64,000 bases of DNA from JASGDN01 sp049841275. GTDB lineage: Bacteria > Chloroflexota > Chloroflexia > Thermomicrobiales > UBA6265. Shown in pieces: positions 54,369 through 61,900 of this stretch. Below the pieces are notes generated by a model. It made no database searches, was not told the DNA's origin, and saw only the letters and a list, made by a program, of their open reading frames with translations. The translations under genes and the position numbers were made by a program. Location of the stretch: NCBI GenBank assembly GCA_049841275.1, contig JASGDN010000038.1, forward strand, positions 33,172-97,171. The letters are read 5' to 3'. Numbering within the stretch: position 1 is the first letter of the stretch; each line of letters begins with the position of its first letter.

Positions 54369-54420
54369 CGCACGCGCAGCAATAGGACAGAATGGCACAC
54401 GTCATCCCGTCCTGTTTGCG

Positions 54421-57012
54421 TCATGCCGGAACGATCGTGGACGCGGTGCCAGGCTCCGGCGTCCAGCGGAGCCGCCGTCCTTCCTGCGTGACTTCACTGA
54501 GCGATCCTTCGCTCCGCTGAAGGCGGGAGAAGGACGCCGCGCCCCAGGGGCCGGATGCTGGTGCCGCATCGGCAATCGGGATCGATCGCACCGTGTAGGC
54601 TCGGTCATCCGGCACTTCCACCGCGATCGGCGCGGCGCTTGCGCCTTCGCGGACGATCGTCGCGGAAGTGAGGCGATTGTCCTCCCAGGCCAGGTCCACC
54701 GCGATCTGCCCACGTGCCCGGAGGCCGGAGACCGTCCCCGTCGGCCATTGAGCGGGCAGGGCTGGGAGCAACGCGATGATGCCCCGGTGGCTCTGGAGCA
54801 GCATTTCGGCCACGGCCGCCGTGCCGCCAAGATTGCCGTCTATCTGGAAGATGCGTGGTGGATGCAGGTCGAGCAGCGCATCGGTGGCGAAGTGGCGGAT
54901 CAGCTCGTCGATGTGATGGGCTGCAAGATCGCCTTCCCGGAACCGGGCGTAAAGTGCAGAAACCCACGACCGGCTCCAACCGGTGTGTCCGCCGCCGTGG
55001 GCGAGCCGTCGCTCCAGCGAGACGCGCGACGCCGCAACGATGGCCGGGTCGTCTTCCTCCGTTGGCCAGTTGCCAGGGAAAATGCCGTAGAGGTGGGAGA
55101 CATGGCGGTGCTCCGGTTCGTACTCCACGAAATCGTCCAGCCACTCCTGTAATTGTCCGAACGATCCGATCTGGAGCGGAGCGAGATTCTCGATTGTCTG
55201 CCGCCATATCGGACGCAGGTCGGCATCCTTGCCGAGGATCTCGCTGGCGGCCATCGCGTTGGTGACCACCTCCCGCGCCATGAGCAGGTCCATCGTCGCA
55301 CCGATGGTGTTGCGATATGGGATCGCGGTCGGCTCCTCCGGGGACTCGGGCTTCGTGGAGAGGGCTTCGCGGGCGCTGGCATTGGCCATCGTGCTGCCGG
55401 CCACGCCCTTCGGTGGCGTGCCCTCCAGCACGAAGGAGTTCTCCGGTGAGCCGGATGGTACGGAGACGAGCTTGCCGGCGAGAGGGTGCCCCGTTCGCTG
55501 TTCGGGCACGAGGAATCCGGTCCAGAAATCGGCACACGCCCGAATCCATGGATAGGCGCGGTCGTGCAGGAAATCCTTGTCGCCGGTGAACTCCCATTCC
55601 CACCAGAGGTGTTGCGCCAGCCATGACGCGCCGCCATTCCAGAGATCGTAGCCAGCGGCTTCCGGGGTGGCGCGGCCCCAGGCATCCGTCGCGTGTGGCA
55701 AGTAGACGCCCTCCACGCCGAAGAGGCGCATGGAGACGTCGTGGGCGGACGGTGCGAAGCGCTCGACAAAGCGCGTCAGCGGTTCGGTGGTCTCTGGCAG
55801 ATTGGCAACCAGCGCCGGCCAGTAGTTCATCTGGATGTTAATGTTCAGGTGGAAATCGCTCTGCCATGGGGGAGCAAGCTGCTCGCACCAGATACCCTGA
55901 AGGTTCGCCGGAAGCTCGCAGTTCCGCGAGGACGACCAGAGCAGGTAGCGTCCGTAGGTAAACCACAGCGCCGCTAGGCCCGGGTCGTCTGCCCCGGTAC
56001 GGAGACGTGCCAGCCGGGCGGCAAGCGGCATGGAGGCAAGGTCGTCCGGCGTCGGCAGATCGAGCGTGACCCGGCCCATCGCCGCTGTGTGGGAGGTGAT
56101 ATGTTCGGCCCGGACATTGGTGAAGGATGGCTCGGTCGCGGCGGCGAGGCGATGAACCTTCGTGCGGAGGTCGCCGACCGGCCCCCCGTCGTTGCTGGTC
56201 TCGATCGCAATCCGGATTGTCACGGACCTGGCGTGGTGGATTTCGACTTCCAGCGACGCCCAGTCCCCGCGCAGGACCGTCGCGCGGTCGCCGGCGACCT
56301 GGAACCCTGCCTCGGCCGCGAAGGTGATTCCCTCCGGGAAGGTCCCTCCGAGTCCGACATGTCGTTCGCTCGCCCAGCGTTCGACCACCGAGTTCGCCAT
56401 TGCACCGTCGTCCGGGCCGAACCAGCGGGAAGGCGCCTGATCCGCCCGCTCGTCTTCGTGACGGCGATCCATCGCGAGGCGCAGGGAGAGGCCGTCCGGG
56501 TGATCCGTGGTGAGCGAGAGGACGATGAGGTTCTCTGCCTCGGAGACGAATGCCTCCTGGCCCACTGCGTATCCGTCGATGGCCCAGCTGGTGGTCGCGA
56601 TGCCGCACAGTAGGTCGAGGTCGCGCCGGTAGGCGGCCATTCGTGCGGGATTGGCAAGGTTTATCGTCTCGATGAAGAGATCCCCGACTGGCTGATAGGG
56701 CATTATGCGACGTTCGTGCCCACCGAGGACCTCGTCTGCGAGGACGGAGCCGCCCGCGATGTCCCCCACGAAGAACCGGTCCTGAATCTCCGGAAGGCGA
56801 TCTGCGACATCCGGAGCGTTTCGCTCGCGGGTGATGCCGCGCCAGAGCGACTCATGGTTGAGGGCAATTCGCTCGCGGCCTGGTTGTCCGAAGATCATCG
56901 CGCCAAGGCGGCCATTGCCGATAGGGAAGGCGGCCAACCAGTCCGTGGCGGGTGAGTCGTTCCAGAAGGCGGTGTTCGCGTGATGTGCGGGCGTGTCGTG
57001 GGGGGATGGCAT
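54421..57012 (-). CDS. Glycoside hydrolase family 95 alpha-L-fucosidase
   Basis: This 863-residue enzyme has the GH95 N-terminal beta domain 'LGAMIFGQPGRERIALNHES' and 'LWRGITRERNAPDVADRL'. The catalytic barrel holds 'FHLNINIQMNYWPALVAN' (near residue 380), the Asn pair typical of the family. The general-acid region lies in 'WLAQHLWWEWEFTGDKDFL', and 'QIDGNLGGTAAVAEMLLQSH' near residue 760 is the C-terminal active-site segment. It hydrolyses alpha-1,2-linked L-fucose (or, in some members, L-galactose). No signal peptide is seen. I chose the ATG at 57010-57012 with AGGAG eleven bases upstream. It is convergent with the membrane glycosyltransferase. Confidence 0.93.
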   Translation of the reverse strand: MPSPHDTPAHHANTAFWNDSPATDWLAAFPIGNGRLGAMIFGQPGRERIALNHESLWRGITRERNAPDVADRLPEIQDRFFVGDIAGGSVLADEVLGGHERRIMPYQPVGDLFIETINLANPARMAAYRRDLDLLCGIATTSWAIDGYAVGQEAFVSEAENLIVLSLTTDHPDGLSLRLAMDRRHEDERADQAPSRWFGPDDGAMANSVVERWASERHVGLGGTFPEGITFAAEAGFQVAGDRATVLRGDWASLEVEIHHARSVTIRIAIETSNDGGPVGDLRTKVHRLAAATEPSFTNVRAEHITSHTAAMGRVTLDLPTPDDLASMPLAARLARLRTGADDPGLAALWFTYGRYLLWSSSRNCELPANLQGIWCEQLAPPWQSDFHLNINIQMNYWPALVANLPETTEPLTRFVERFAPSAHDVSMRLFGVEGVYLPHATDAWGRATPEAAGYDLWNGGASWLAQHLWWEWEFTGDKDFLHDRAYPWIRACADFWTGFLVPEQRTGHPLAGKLVSVPSGSPENSFVLEGTPPKGVAGSTMANASAREALSTKPESPEEPTAIPYRNTIGATMDLLMAREVVTNAMAASEILGKDADLRPIWRQTIENLAPLQIGSFGQLQEWLDDFVEYEPEHRHVSHLYGIFPGNWPTEEDDPAIVAASRVSLERRLAHGGGHTGWSRSWVSALYARFREGDLAAHHIDELIRHFATDALLDLHPPRIFQIDGNLGGTAAVAEMLLQSHRGIIALLPALPAQWPTGTVSGLRARGQIAVDLAWEDNRLTSATIVREGASAAPIAVEVPDDRAYTVRSIPIADAAPASGPWGAASFSRLQRSEGSLSEVTQEGRRLRWTPEPGTASTIVPA

Positions 57013-57164
57013 CGTGCGCAAGGCTCCTGGCGAAGGTGGGATGTTGGCATGCTCGCATTATCCCGATCCCGTAGGGGCGCGCAAGCGTCGCCTGTGGCGT
57101 AGTCGGAATGGTCGATCCGCCTCGCATTGGCGGAGGGAATGCCAATCACGCCAGTTGTGGCTCC

Positions 57165-57216
57165 CGACACACGAATCGCCGCATGCTCATCTGGGCATGC
57201 GGCGATTCGTGTGTCG
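57165..57216. terminator. 22-bp perfect stem terminator after the small acidic protein
   Basis: Arms 57165-57186 and 57195-57216 are exact reverse complements around an eight-base loop, eight bases beyond the stop of the small gene at 57224. No U-tract follows. The stem matches the hairpin-only style seen elsewhere in the window. Confidence 0.72.
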
Positions 57217-57223
57217 CGCAGGG

Positions 57224-57442
57224 CTATTCGGGCTGATGCTCCCTGTCGTTCTCGCGGTTGGCTTCTTCCGCCTCTTCGGGTGTCAGCTCGTTGTCCTGCA
57301 TCAGTCGGGTCAGGGGGGAGATAACGGCGTTGATCGCCCGTTCGTAGGCCGGCTCCTTGGGAGCGAGATCCCGCTCCTCATTGGCCTCGATCTCCTGCTC
57401 GACGGTGTCATCTGCGGTAAAGATGGAGTCGCGGTCGCTCAT
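57224..57442 (-). CDS. Small acidic protein of unknown function
   Basis: This 72-residue protein is highly charged: N-terminal 'DDTVEQEIEANEERD', a short hydrophobic middle 'AINAVISPLTRLMQDN' and an acidic C-terminus 'TPEEAEEANRENDREHQ'. No domain recognised; it could be an adaptor or structural small protein. AGGAGG is five bases before the ATG at 57440-57442, a strong ribosome site that supports expression. A 22-bp hairpin follows eight bases after the stop, and a second hairpin separates it from the upstream MFS gene, so it is its own transcription unit. Confidence 0.68.
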   Translation of the reverse strand: MSDRDSIFTADDTVEQEIEANEERDLAPKEPAYERAINAVISPLTRLMQDNELTPEEAEEANRENDREHQPE

Positions 57443-57540
57443 GACATCCTCCTGTGAAAGATTTGTAGGGTGGCGATCGTGGTGTTATTCCACAGAAACG
57501 CACGTCTCGTGCCCTGGGTTCGCCTGGTGCGCCCGACTAC

Positions 57541-57581
57541 ACACCGAACCCGGCGGGAATGGTTCCCACCGGGTTCGGTGT
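57541..57581. terminator. Hairpin terminator downstream of the DHA2 exporter
   Basis: A 19-bp stem with one mismatch (57541-57559 with 57563-57581) and a TGG loop, 22 bases beyond the exporter stop. It separates the exporter transcript from the small acidic protein gene. Confidence 0.65.
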
Positions 57582-57603
57582 CGTGATGCGGAGACGATTG
57601 GGA

Positions 57604-59214
57604 TCAGTGACCCGAGAATGCCGGAGTTGTGAGCGCAGCGTCCTCGCCGTCGATCTGGGTGACCGTCTGCGTGGTGCGCAGCGGGATCTCCTTGAGGAAG
57701 AGGATCACCACCAGCGCCAGCACCATGACCGGCAGGGCATAGAGGAACATGTCGGTGATCGCGTGCGTATAGGCGATCAGGACTTCCGTTCGCAGCGGTT
57801 CCTGCAGCTTCTGGATTGCTTCGACATTGTTGGTGCCTCCCGTGGCAGCCGCCGAGGATGCGGCGGAAGGATTCGTCGCGAAGACCGACTCCATATAGTG
57901 CGAGAGCCGTGTGTTCATGATCGCGCCCAGCAGGCCCGTGCCGATCGCGCCGCCCAACGAACGGAGGAAGGTCACGGTACTGGTGGCGGAACCCATGTCG
58001 CGCATGGAGACCGCGTTCTGGATCGGGGTGACGACGGTTGTCATCGACAGACCGACGCCCATCCCGAGGATGAAGGCATAGATGCCGATCTGCCAGTACG
58101 GGGTGTCATAGGCGATCGTGTGCAGCAGGAAGAAGGCCAGGATCAGGATGATGGAGCCGATGATCGGATAGATCTTGTAACGCCCGGTGCGGGTGATGAG
58201 CTGGCCCGAGGTCACCGACATCGAGAACAGGCCGACCACCATCGGCAGCATCGCCAGACCGGAGCGTGTTGGGGACATGCCATGCACGCCCTGGAAGTAG
58301 ATCGGCAGGTAGAGCAAACCGCCGAACATCGCGAAGCCGATCAGGAAGCTGAAGGCGCCGCCGACCGTGAAGATCGGGTTGCGGAAGAGATGCAACGGAA
58401 TGATCGGCTCTTCCGCCTGCATTTCCACAAAGACGAAGGCGAAGGCAAACACTGCCGAGGCGACGACGAGCCAGAGGGACTGGATATCGCTCCAGCCGTA
58501 GGTCTCGCCCGCCCAGTTCAGATAGAGCAGCAGCGAGCTGACCGATGCGACGATCATCGCGGCGCCGAGGTAGTCGATCTTGTGGTTGCGGCGGATCACC
58601 GGCATGCGTAGCGCCATCGATGTGACGACGAGGGCGACGATGCCGATCGGCAGGTTGATGTAGAAGATCCAGCGCCAGCTGATGGTGTCGGTGAGCCAGC
58701 CGCCGAGCAGCGGGCCTGCCACGCTGGAGATGCCGAAGACCGCGCCGAAGTATCCCTGGTAGCGTCCGCGCTCCCGCGGGGGGATCACGTCGCCAATGAT
58801 GGCGAAGGCGATCGCCATCAGGCCGCCTCCGCCGATACCTTGCAGGGCGCGGAAGGCGATGAGTTCCGGCATATTCTGCGCGAGACCGCAGAGTGCCGAG
58901 CCGACGAGGAAGATGATGATAGTTGCCTGGAAGATGATGCGCCGGCCGTAGAGGTCGGAGATCTTGCCCCACAGCGGCGTGACAGCGGTACTGGTAAGCA
59001 GATACGCGGTGACTACCCACGAGAGGTGATTGAGGCCGCCGAGATCGCTGACGATCCGGGGCAGGGCCGTTCCGACGATGCTCTGGTCGAGTGCCGAAAG
59101 CAGCATACCGGCGATGAGACCGCCGATGATTACCATGATCTGTCGATGAGAAAACTGCGGCATCTCCGTCTGGCCGGGGTCGGAAACCCGTGCCGATGCC
59201 GTCGAACTGGCCAT
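57604..59214 (-). CDS. DHA2-family (EmrB/QacA) multidrug exporter
   Basis: This 536-residue inner-membrane protein has 14 predicted helices. The first helix 'GMLLSALDQSIVGTALPRIV' carries the D1-type motif of the DHA2 family. 'GKISDLYGRRIIFQATIIIF' is the A-motif, and 'GDVIPPRERGRYQGYFGAVF' then 'GPLLGGWLTDTISWRWIFYI' is motif C, typical of antiporters. It expels drugs or toxic metabolites using the proton gradient. The ATG at 59212-59214 has GAGG seven bases upstream. It is divergent from the TetR regulator gene, whose operator-like palindrome lies between them. Substrate unknown. Confidence 0.9.
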   Translation of the reverse strand: MASSTASARVSDPGQTEMPQFSHRQIMVIIGGLIAGMLLSALDQSIVGTALPRIVSDLGGLNHLSWVVTAYLLTSTAVTPLWGKISDLYGRRIIFQATIIIFLVGSALCGLAQNMPELIAFRALQGIGGGGLMAIAFAIIGDVIPPRERGRYQGYFGAVFGISSVAGPLLGGWLTDTISWRWIFYINLPIGIVALVVTSMALRMPVIRRNHKIDYLGAAMIVASVSSLLLYLNWAGETYGWSDIQSLWLVVASAVFAFAFVFVEMQAEEPIIPLHLFRNPIFTVGGAFSFLIGFAMFGGLLYLPIYFQGVHGMSPTRSGLAMLPMVVGLFSMSVTSGQLITRTGRYKIYPIIGSIILILAFFLLHTIAYDTPYWQIGIYAFILGMGVGLSMTTVVTPIQNAVSMRDMGSATSTVTFLRSLGGAIGTGLLGAIMNTRLSHYMESVFATNPSAASSAAATGGTNNVEAIQKLQEPLRTEVLIAYTHAITDMFLYALPVMVLALVVILFLKEIPLRTTQTVTQIDGEDAALTTPAFSGH

Positions 59215-59259
59215 ATCGTGTCCTCGCTCGTCGCTATACATGCGAATCCGGTTCAAGTT

Positions 59260-59301
59260 CCCAACCGACCGGTTGGTTGGGAGCGCCCGGACGACTATAC
59301 T
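59260..59301 (+). promoter_or_regulatory. TetR operator and promoter between the exporter and its regulator
   Basis: CCCAACCGACC-GGTTGGTTGGG (59260-59281) is a 22-bp palindrome with one mismatched pair, of the AACCGACCGGT type seen at TetR/AcrR-controlled efflux genes. The plus-strand promoter for the regulator has TTGGTT (59273-59278) and TATACT (59296-59301), 17 bases apart, so the palindrome covers its -35. The exporter start is 46 bases to the left. Confidence 0.65.
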
Positions 59302-59354
59302 TGCCGCATCGGAGGGTGTCAATCGGTATTGGGAAATGTCAGGTCGGGAGCGAA

Positions 59355-59975
59355 ATGCAGGACGCGGAACATCGGGAGGACATGTCGGAGGCGCGGCGGC
59401 GGGTGCTGGACGCAGCCAATGCATTGTTTGTCGAGCATGGATTCAAGGCGGTCTCCATGCAGCAGATCGCCAACGTCGCCCAGATCAACAAGGCGACGCT
59501 CTATCATCATTTCCGGAGTAAGGAAGACCTCTTCGCGGCGGTGGTGCTCGATGCGACGGCCCAGTCGCGGGATGATGTTGCCCGCGCGATCTCGCAGGGA
59601 GGCACTCCGGCAGAACAACTGGCGCGAGCTGCGATGCAGCTCTTCGCGCGGGCACGTTCGGACTTTGGCCGGCTGATGACCGATGTCCACGAACAGATCG
59701 AGCCGGAGGTCCGGAACCGCATCCTCTCCGAGCAGGCGATGCTCTGGGAACTCTTCCGCGAGGTGTTCCTTGACGCGGCGCGTGCCGGGGACCTGCCCGA
59801 AATGGATACCGACTTGGCGGTGAGCATGTTCATCGGCACGGTCTGGGGGCAGCTCTGGATGCGCAAGATCGAGGTCATCGAGACGCCTTTGGATGAAGAT
59901 CTGGCGGTTTCCATCGTCAACGTGCTGTTCTCCGGCTTCCGCGCAACCTTCGCGCCAGCGCCCAGCGTCGCCTGA
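59355..59975 (+). CDS. TetR/AcrR-family transcriptional regulator
   Basis: This 206-residue repressor has an N-terminal HTH at residues 12-58: 'RRRVLDAANALFVEHGFKAV' and 'SMQQIANVAQINKATLYHHF'. The C-terminal ligand domain has 'LMTDVHEQIEPEVRNRILSE' and 'SMFIGTVWGQLWMRKIEVIE'. It most likely represses the divergent DHA2 exporter and itself until a drug binds. GGGAG is at good spacing before ATG 59355. It follows the promoter TTGGTT/TATACT overlapping the palindrome. Ligand unknown. Confidence 0.9.
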   Translation: MQDAEHREDMSEARRRVLDAANALFVEHGFKAVSMQQIANVAQINKATLYHHFRSKEDLFAAVVLDATAQSRDDVARAISQGGTPAEQLARAAMQLFARARSDFGRLMTDVHEQIEPEVRNRILSEQAMLWELFREVFLDAARAGDLPEMDTDLAVSMFIGTVWGQLWMRKIEVIETPLDEDLAVSIVNVLFSGFRATFAPAPSVA

Positions 59976-60315
59976 GCCACATATCCCCGACTTGAATGCC
60001 TGGGCCTGGTACCCGTGTGCGCGATGAGAGCGTCCTGCATGGCGAGTCCTGGCCGGAAGATGAGCCACGGTAGCCAGCGAAATGGCCCCTCGCGCGTGTA
60101 GTCCGTTCAGGCTAGTCGGGTGCCGGTGTCGTTGACGTCCCGCGAACGCCTCTGATATATCAACTATACGAATCAAACCATATCCCTCTATCCGGGTTCG
60201 GGACAGGAACCGGGTTGTGGCGGCACCTCGGTCGCTTGCATCCAGACGTTCGTCCCCGTCCACATCGTCGTGAACGCCGTCGCTTCGTTGTCGGGAGCAG
60301 AAAGGGAGCAGGAAG
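59976..60315 (+). promoter_or_regulatory. Leader and promoter of the sugar ABC binding-protein gene
   Basis: This 340-base gap holds a plausible promoter: TTGACG (60132-60137) and an AT-rich -10 region around 60154-60161 (GATATATC), followed by a leader of about 150 bases. AAAGGGAGCAGG precedes the start codon at 60316. The first 150 bases after the TetR stop contain nothing I can recognise: no gene, hairpin or repeat. Confidence 0.45.
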
Positions 60316-61752
60316 ATGTCGCGTTCCGTTCGCCGCTCGTCATTCGCGGGAGCCGGACTTTCCCGGCGCTCGATCGTGAAAGGCACGGCCGCCGCGGCCG
60401 TCGCATCATCGTTGCCCGCGGGGTTCCGCCTTGCCGCCGCGCAGGATGCAACCCCGGCCGACATTCCCCGCACCAAATCGAGCGCGACGGTCGATGGCAC
60501 GCTGCAAGTTCTCCAGAAGGCCGACTTCCATCCCGATCACAATGCCTTCGTCCGCGCCGAGATCGAGGCGTATTGCAAGGAACAAGGCTGGAATGTGGAG
60601 GTGACCGATCTCGGTGGCCAGCTTTCTTCTGGCGAGATCCTCCAGCGCCTCACCGCCGGCGTGAAGGCCGGGAATGCCTCCGATCTGTATTTCGACAATA
60701 TCCCCGTCCGCCAGTTCCAGTATCAGGGCGTGTTGATGAACGTCACCGATCTCGTCAATGAGATCGTTGGGGCGAACGGCGAGACGACGCCTGGTTTCAC
60801 GAACGCTGGGTATTTCGATGACTCCTGGTGGGGCGTTCCCTGGTTCACCCGCGTCGATGGCTGGTGGGCACGGAAGGACATCTTCGAGCCGGCCGGGCTC
60901 GACCCGACCACGCTCCTGACGCTCGACCAGCGGCGAGATGCCGCCCTGAAGGTCTCCGATCCGTCGAAGAACATGTGGGGATGGGGCCTTTCCCCGAACC
61001 GCGGCGGGGATGGGCGACTGTTGGTCTGGACGGTGCTCTACGCGTTCGGGAGCACGCTTCAGGATGAGAGTGGCGACCACGTCACCTTCAACTCGCCGGA
61101 ATCGGTCGAGGCGCTGAAGTGGCTTGCCGACGTCTACACGAACGATACGTATGCATCCATGCTGCCGACCGGCTGGGGTGGCTGGACCGATCCGTCCAAC
61201 AACGAGGCCTTCCTCGCCGGCACCGTCGCGATGACCCAGAACGCCGGGACGATGTATGCGAAGGCGCATCTGGATGGCGTTTCCTTCGCCGACCAGATCC
61301 AGTACATGCCGACGGTGGTCCGCAACTCCGACCAGGCACAACTCGACCAACTGGGCGGCGTCTTCCTTCACGTGATCGAAGGGACGAAGAACAAGGACGC
61401 GACGTACGATCTCGTGCGCCATCTCCTCAGCACGCCGGTGCAACAGCGTATCTGGGAAATCTCCACGTCCTATGCCGTACCGGCGTACAAGAATGGCTGG
61501 CGCGACCCGATCATCACCGGGCAGCCGAACTCCATCGCAGCGGAACCGGCTGTCTGGAACAACATCGATTTTACCGGCCTGCGCTGGCCGGGCCCGAACT
61601 CGGTGGCGGTCGATTCCGTTGCCGGCTCCTTCGACCACACCGACATGATTGCTGAGGTCATCCAGGGCCGCTCTGCCGAAGACGTCGTGCAGGAATATCA
61701 CGACCGCTGGGTGCAGGTCTGGCAGGATTTCGGGCTTCCCGGCGAGGACTAG
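60316..61752 (+). CDS. Sugar ABC transporter substrate-binding protein (Tat-exported)
   Basis: This 478-residue family-1 extracellular solute-binding protein has a Tat-like signal 'SRRSIVKGTAAAAVASSLPA' (residues about 16-35), then an Ala/Thr-rich mature start. The fold shows 'LQVLQKADFHPDHNAFVRAE', 'GDLYFDN'-type site 'ASDLYFDNIPVRQFQYQGVL', 'DDSWWGVPWFTRVDGWWARK' and 'SPESVEALKWLADVYTNDTY', all typical of sugar binding. The closing 'VQVWQDFGLPGED' is regular. A stem-loop follows before the permease gene. It captures an oligo- or monosaccharide and hands it to the fused permease; the ligand is unknown. Confidence 0.88.
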   Translation: MSRSVRRSSFAGAGLSRRSIVKGTAAAAVASSLPAGFRLAAAQDATPADIPRTKSSATVDGTLQVLQKADFHPDHNAFVRAEIEAYCKEQGWNVEVTDLGGQLSSGEILQRLTAGVKAGNASDLYFDNIPVRQFQYQGVLMNVTDLVNEIVGANGETTPGFTNAGYFDDSWWGVPWFTRVDGWWARKDIFEPAGLDPTTLLTLDQRRDAALKVSDPSKNMWGWGLSPNRGGDGRLLVWTVLYAFGSTLQDESGDHVTFNSPESVEALKWLADVYTNDTYASMLPTGWGGWTDPSNNEAFLAGTVAMTQNAGTMYAKAHLDGVSFADQIQYMPTVVRNSDQAQLDQLGGVFLHVIEGTKNKDATYDLVRHLLSTPVQQRIWEISTSYAVPAYKNGWRDPIITGQPNSIAAEPAVWNNIDFTGLRWPGPNSVAVDSVAGSFDHTDMIAEVIQGRSAEDVVQEYHDRWVQVWQDFGLPGED

Positions 61753-61761
61753 CCGTCTCCC

Positions 61762-61802
61762 ATCGCCGGACGCACCCGTTCCGCTGGGATGCGTCCGGCG
61801 AT
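61762..61802 (+). terminator. Intercistronic stem-loop between binding protein and permease
   Basis: A 13-bp perfect stem (ATCGCCGGACGCA with 61790-61802), extended by an inner CCC/GGG pairing, starts 10 bases after the binding-protein stop. Such structures commonly allow partial termination or mRNA 3'-end protection, giving more binding protein than permease. No U-tract follows. Confidence 0.55.
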
Positions 61803-61900
61803 CCAACGCTCCTGGTGGCCGAGATGTCACCTGGGCCGCCGACCTCCGTCGATGCACCCCCGGCGTCAACGGAGTGTTCGCCCGCCAGAGGAGGTGCGTC

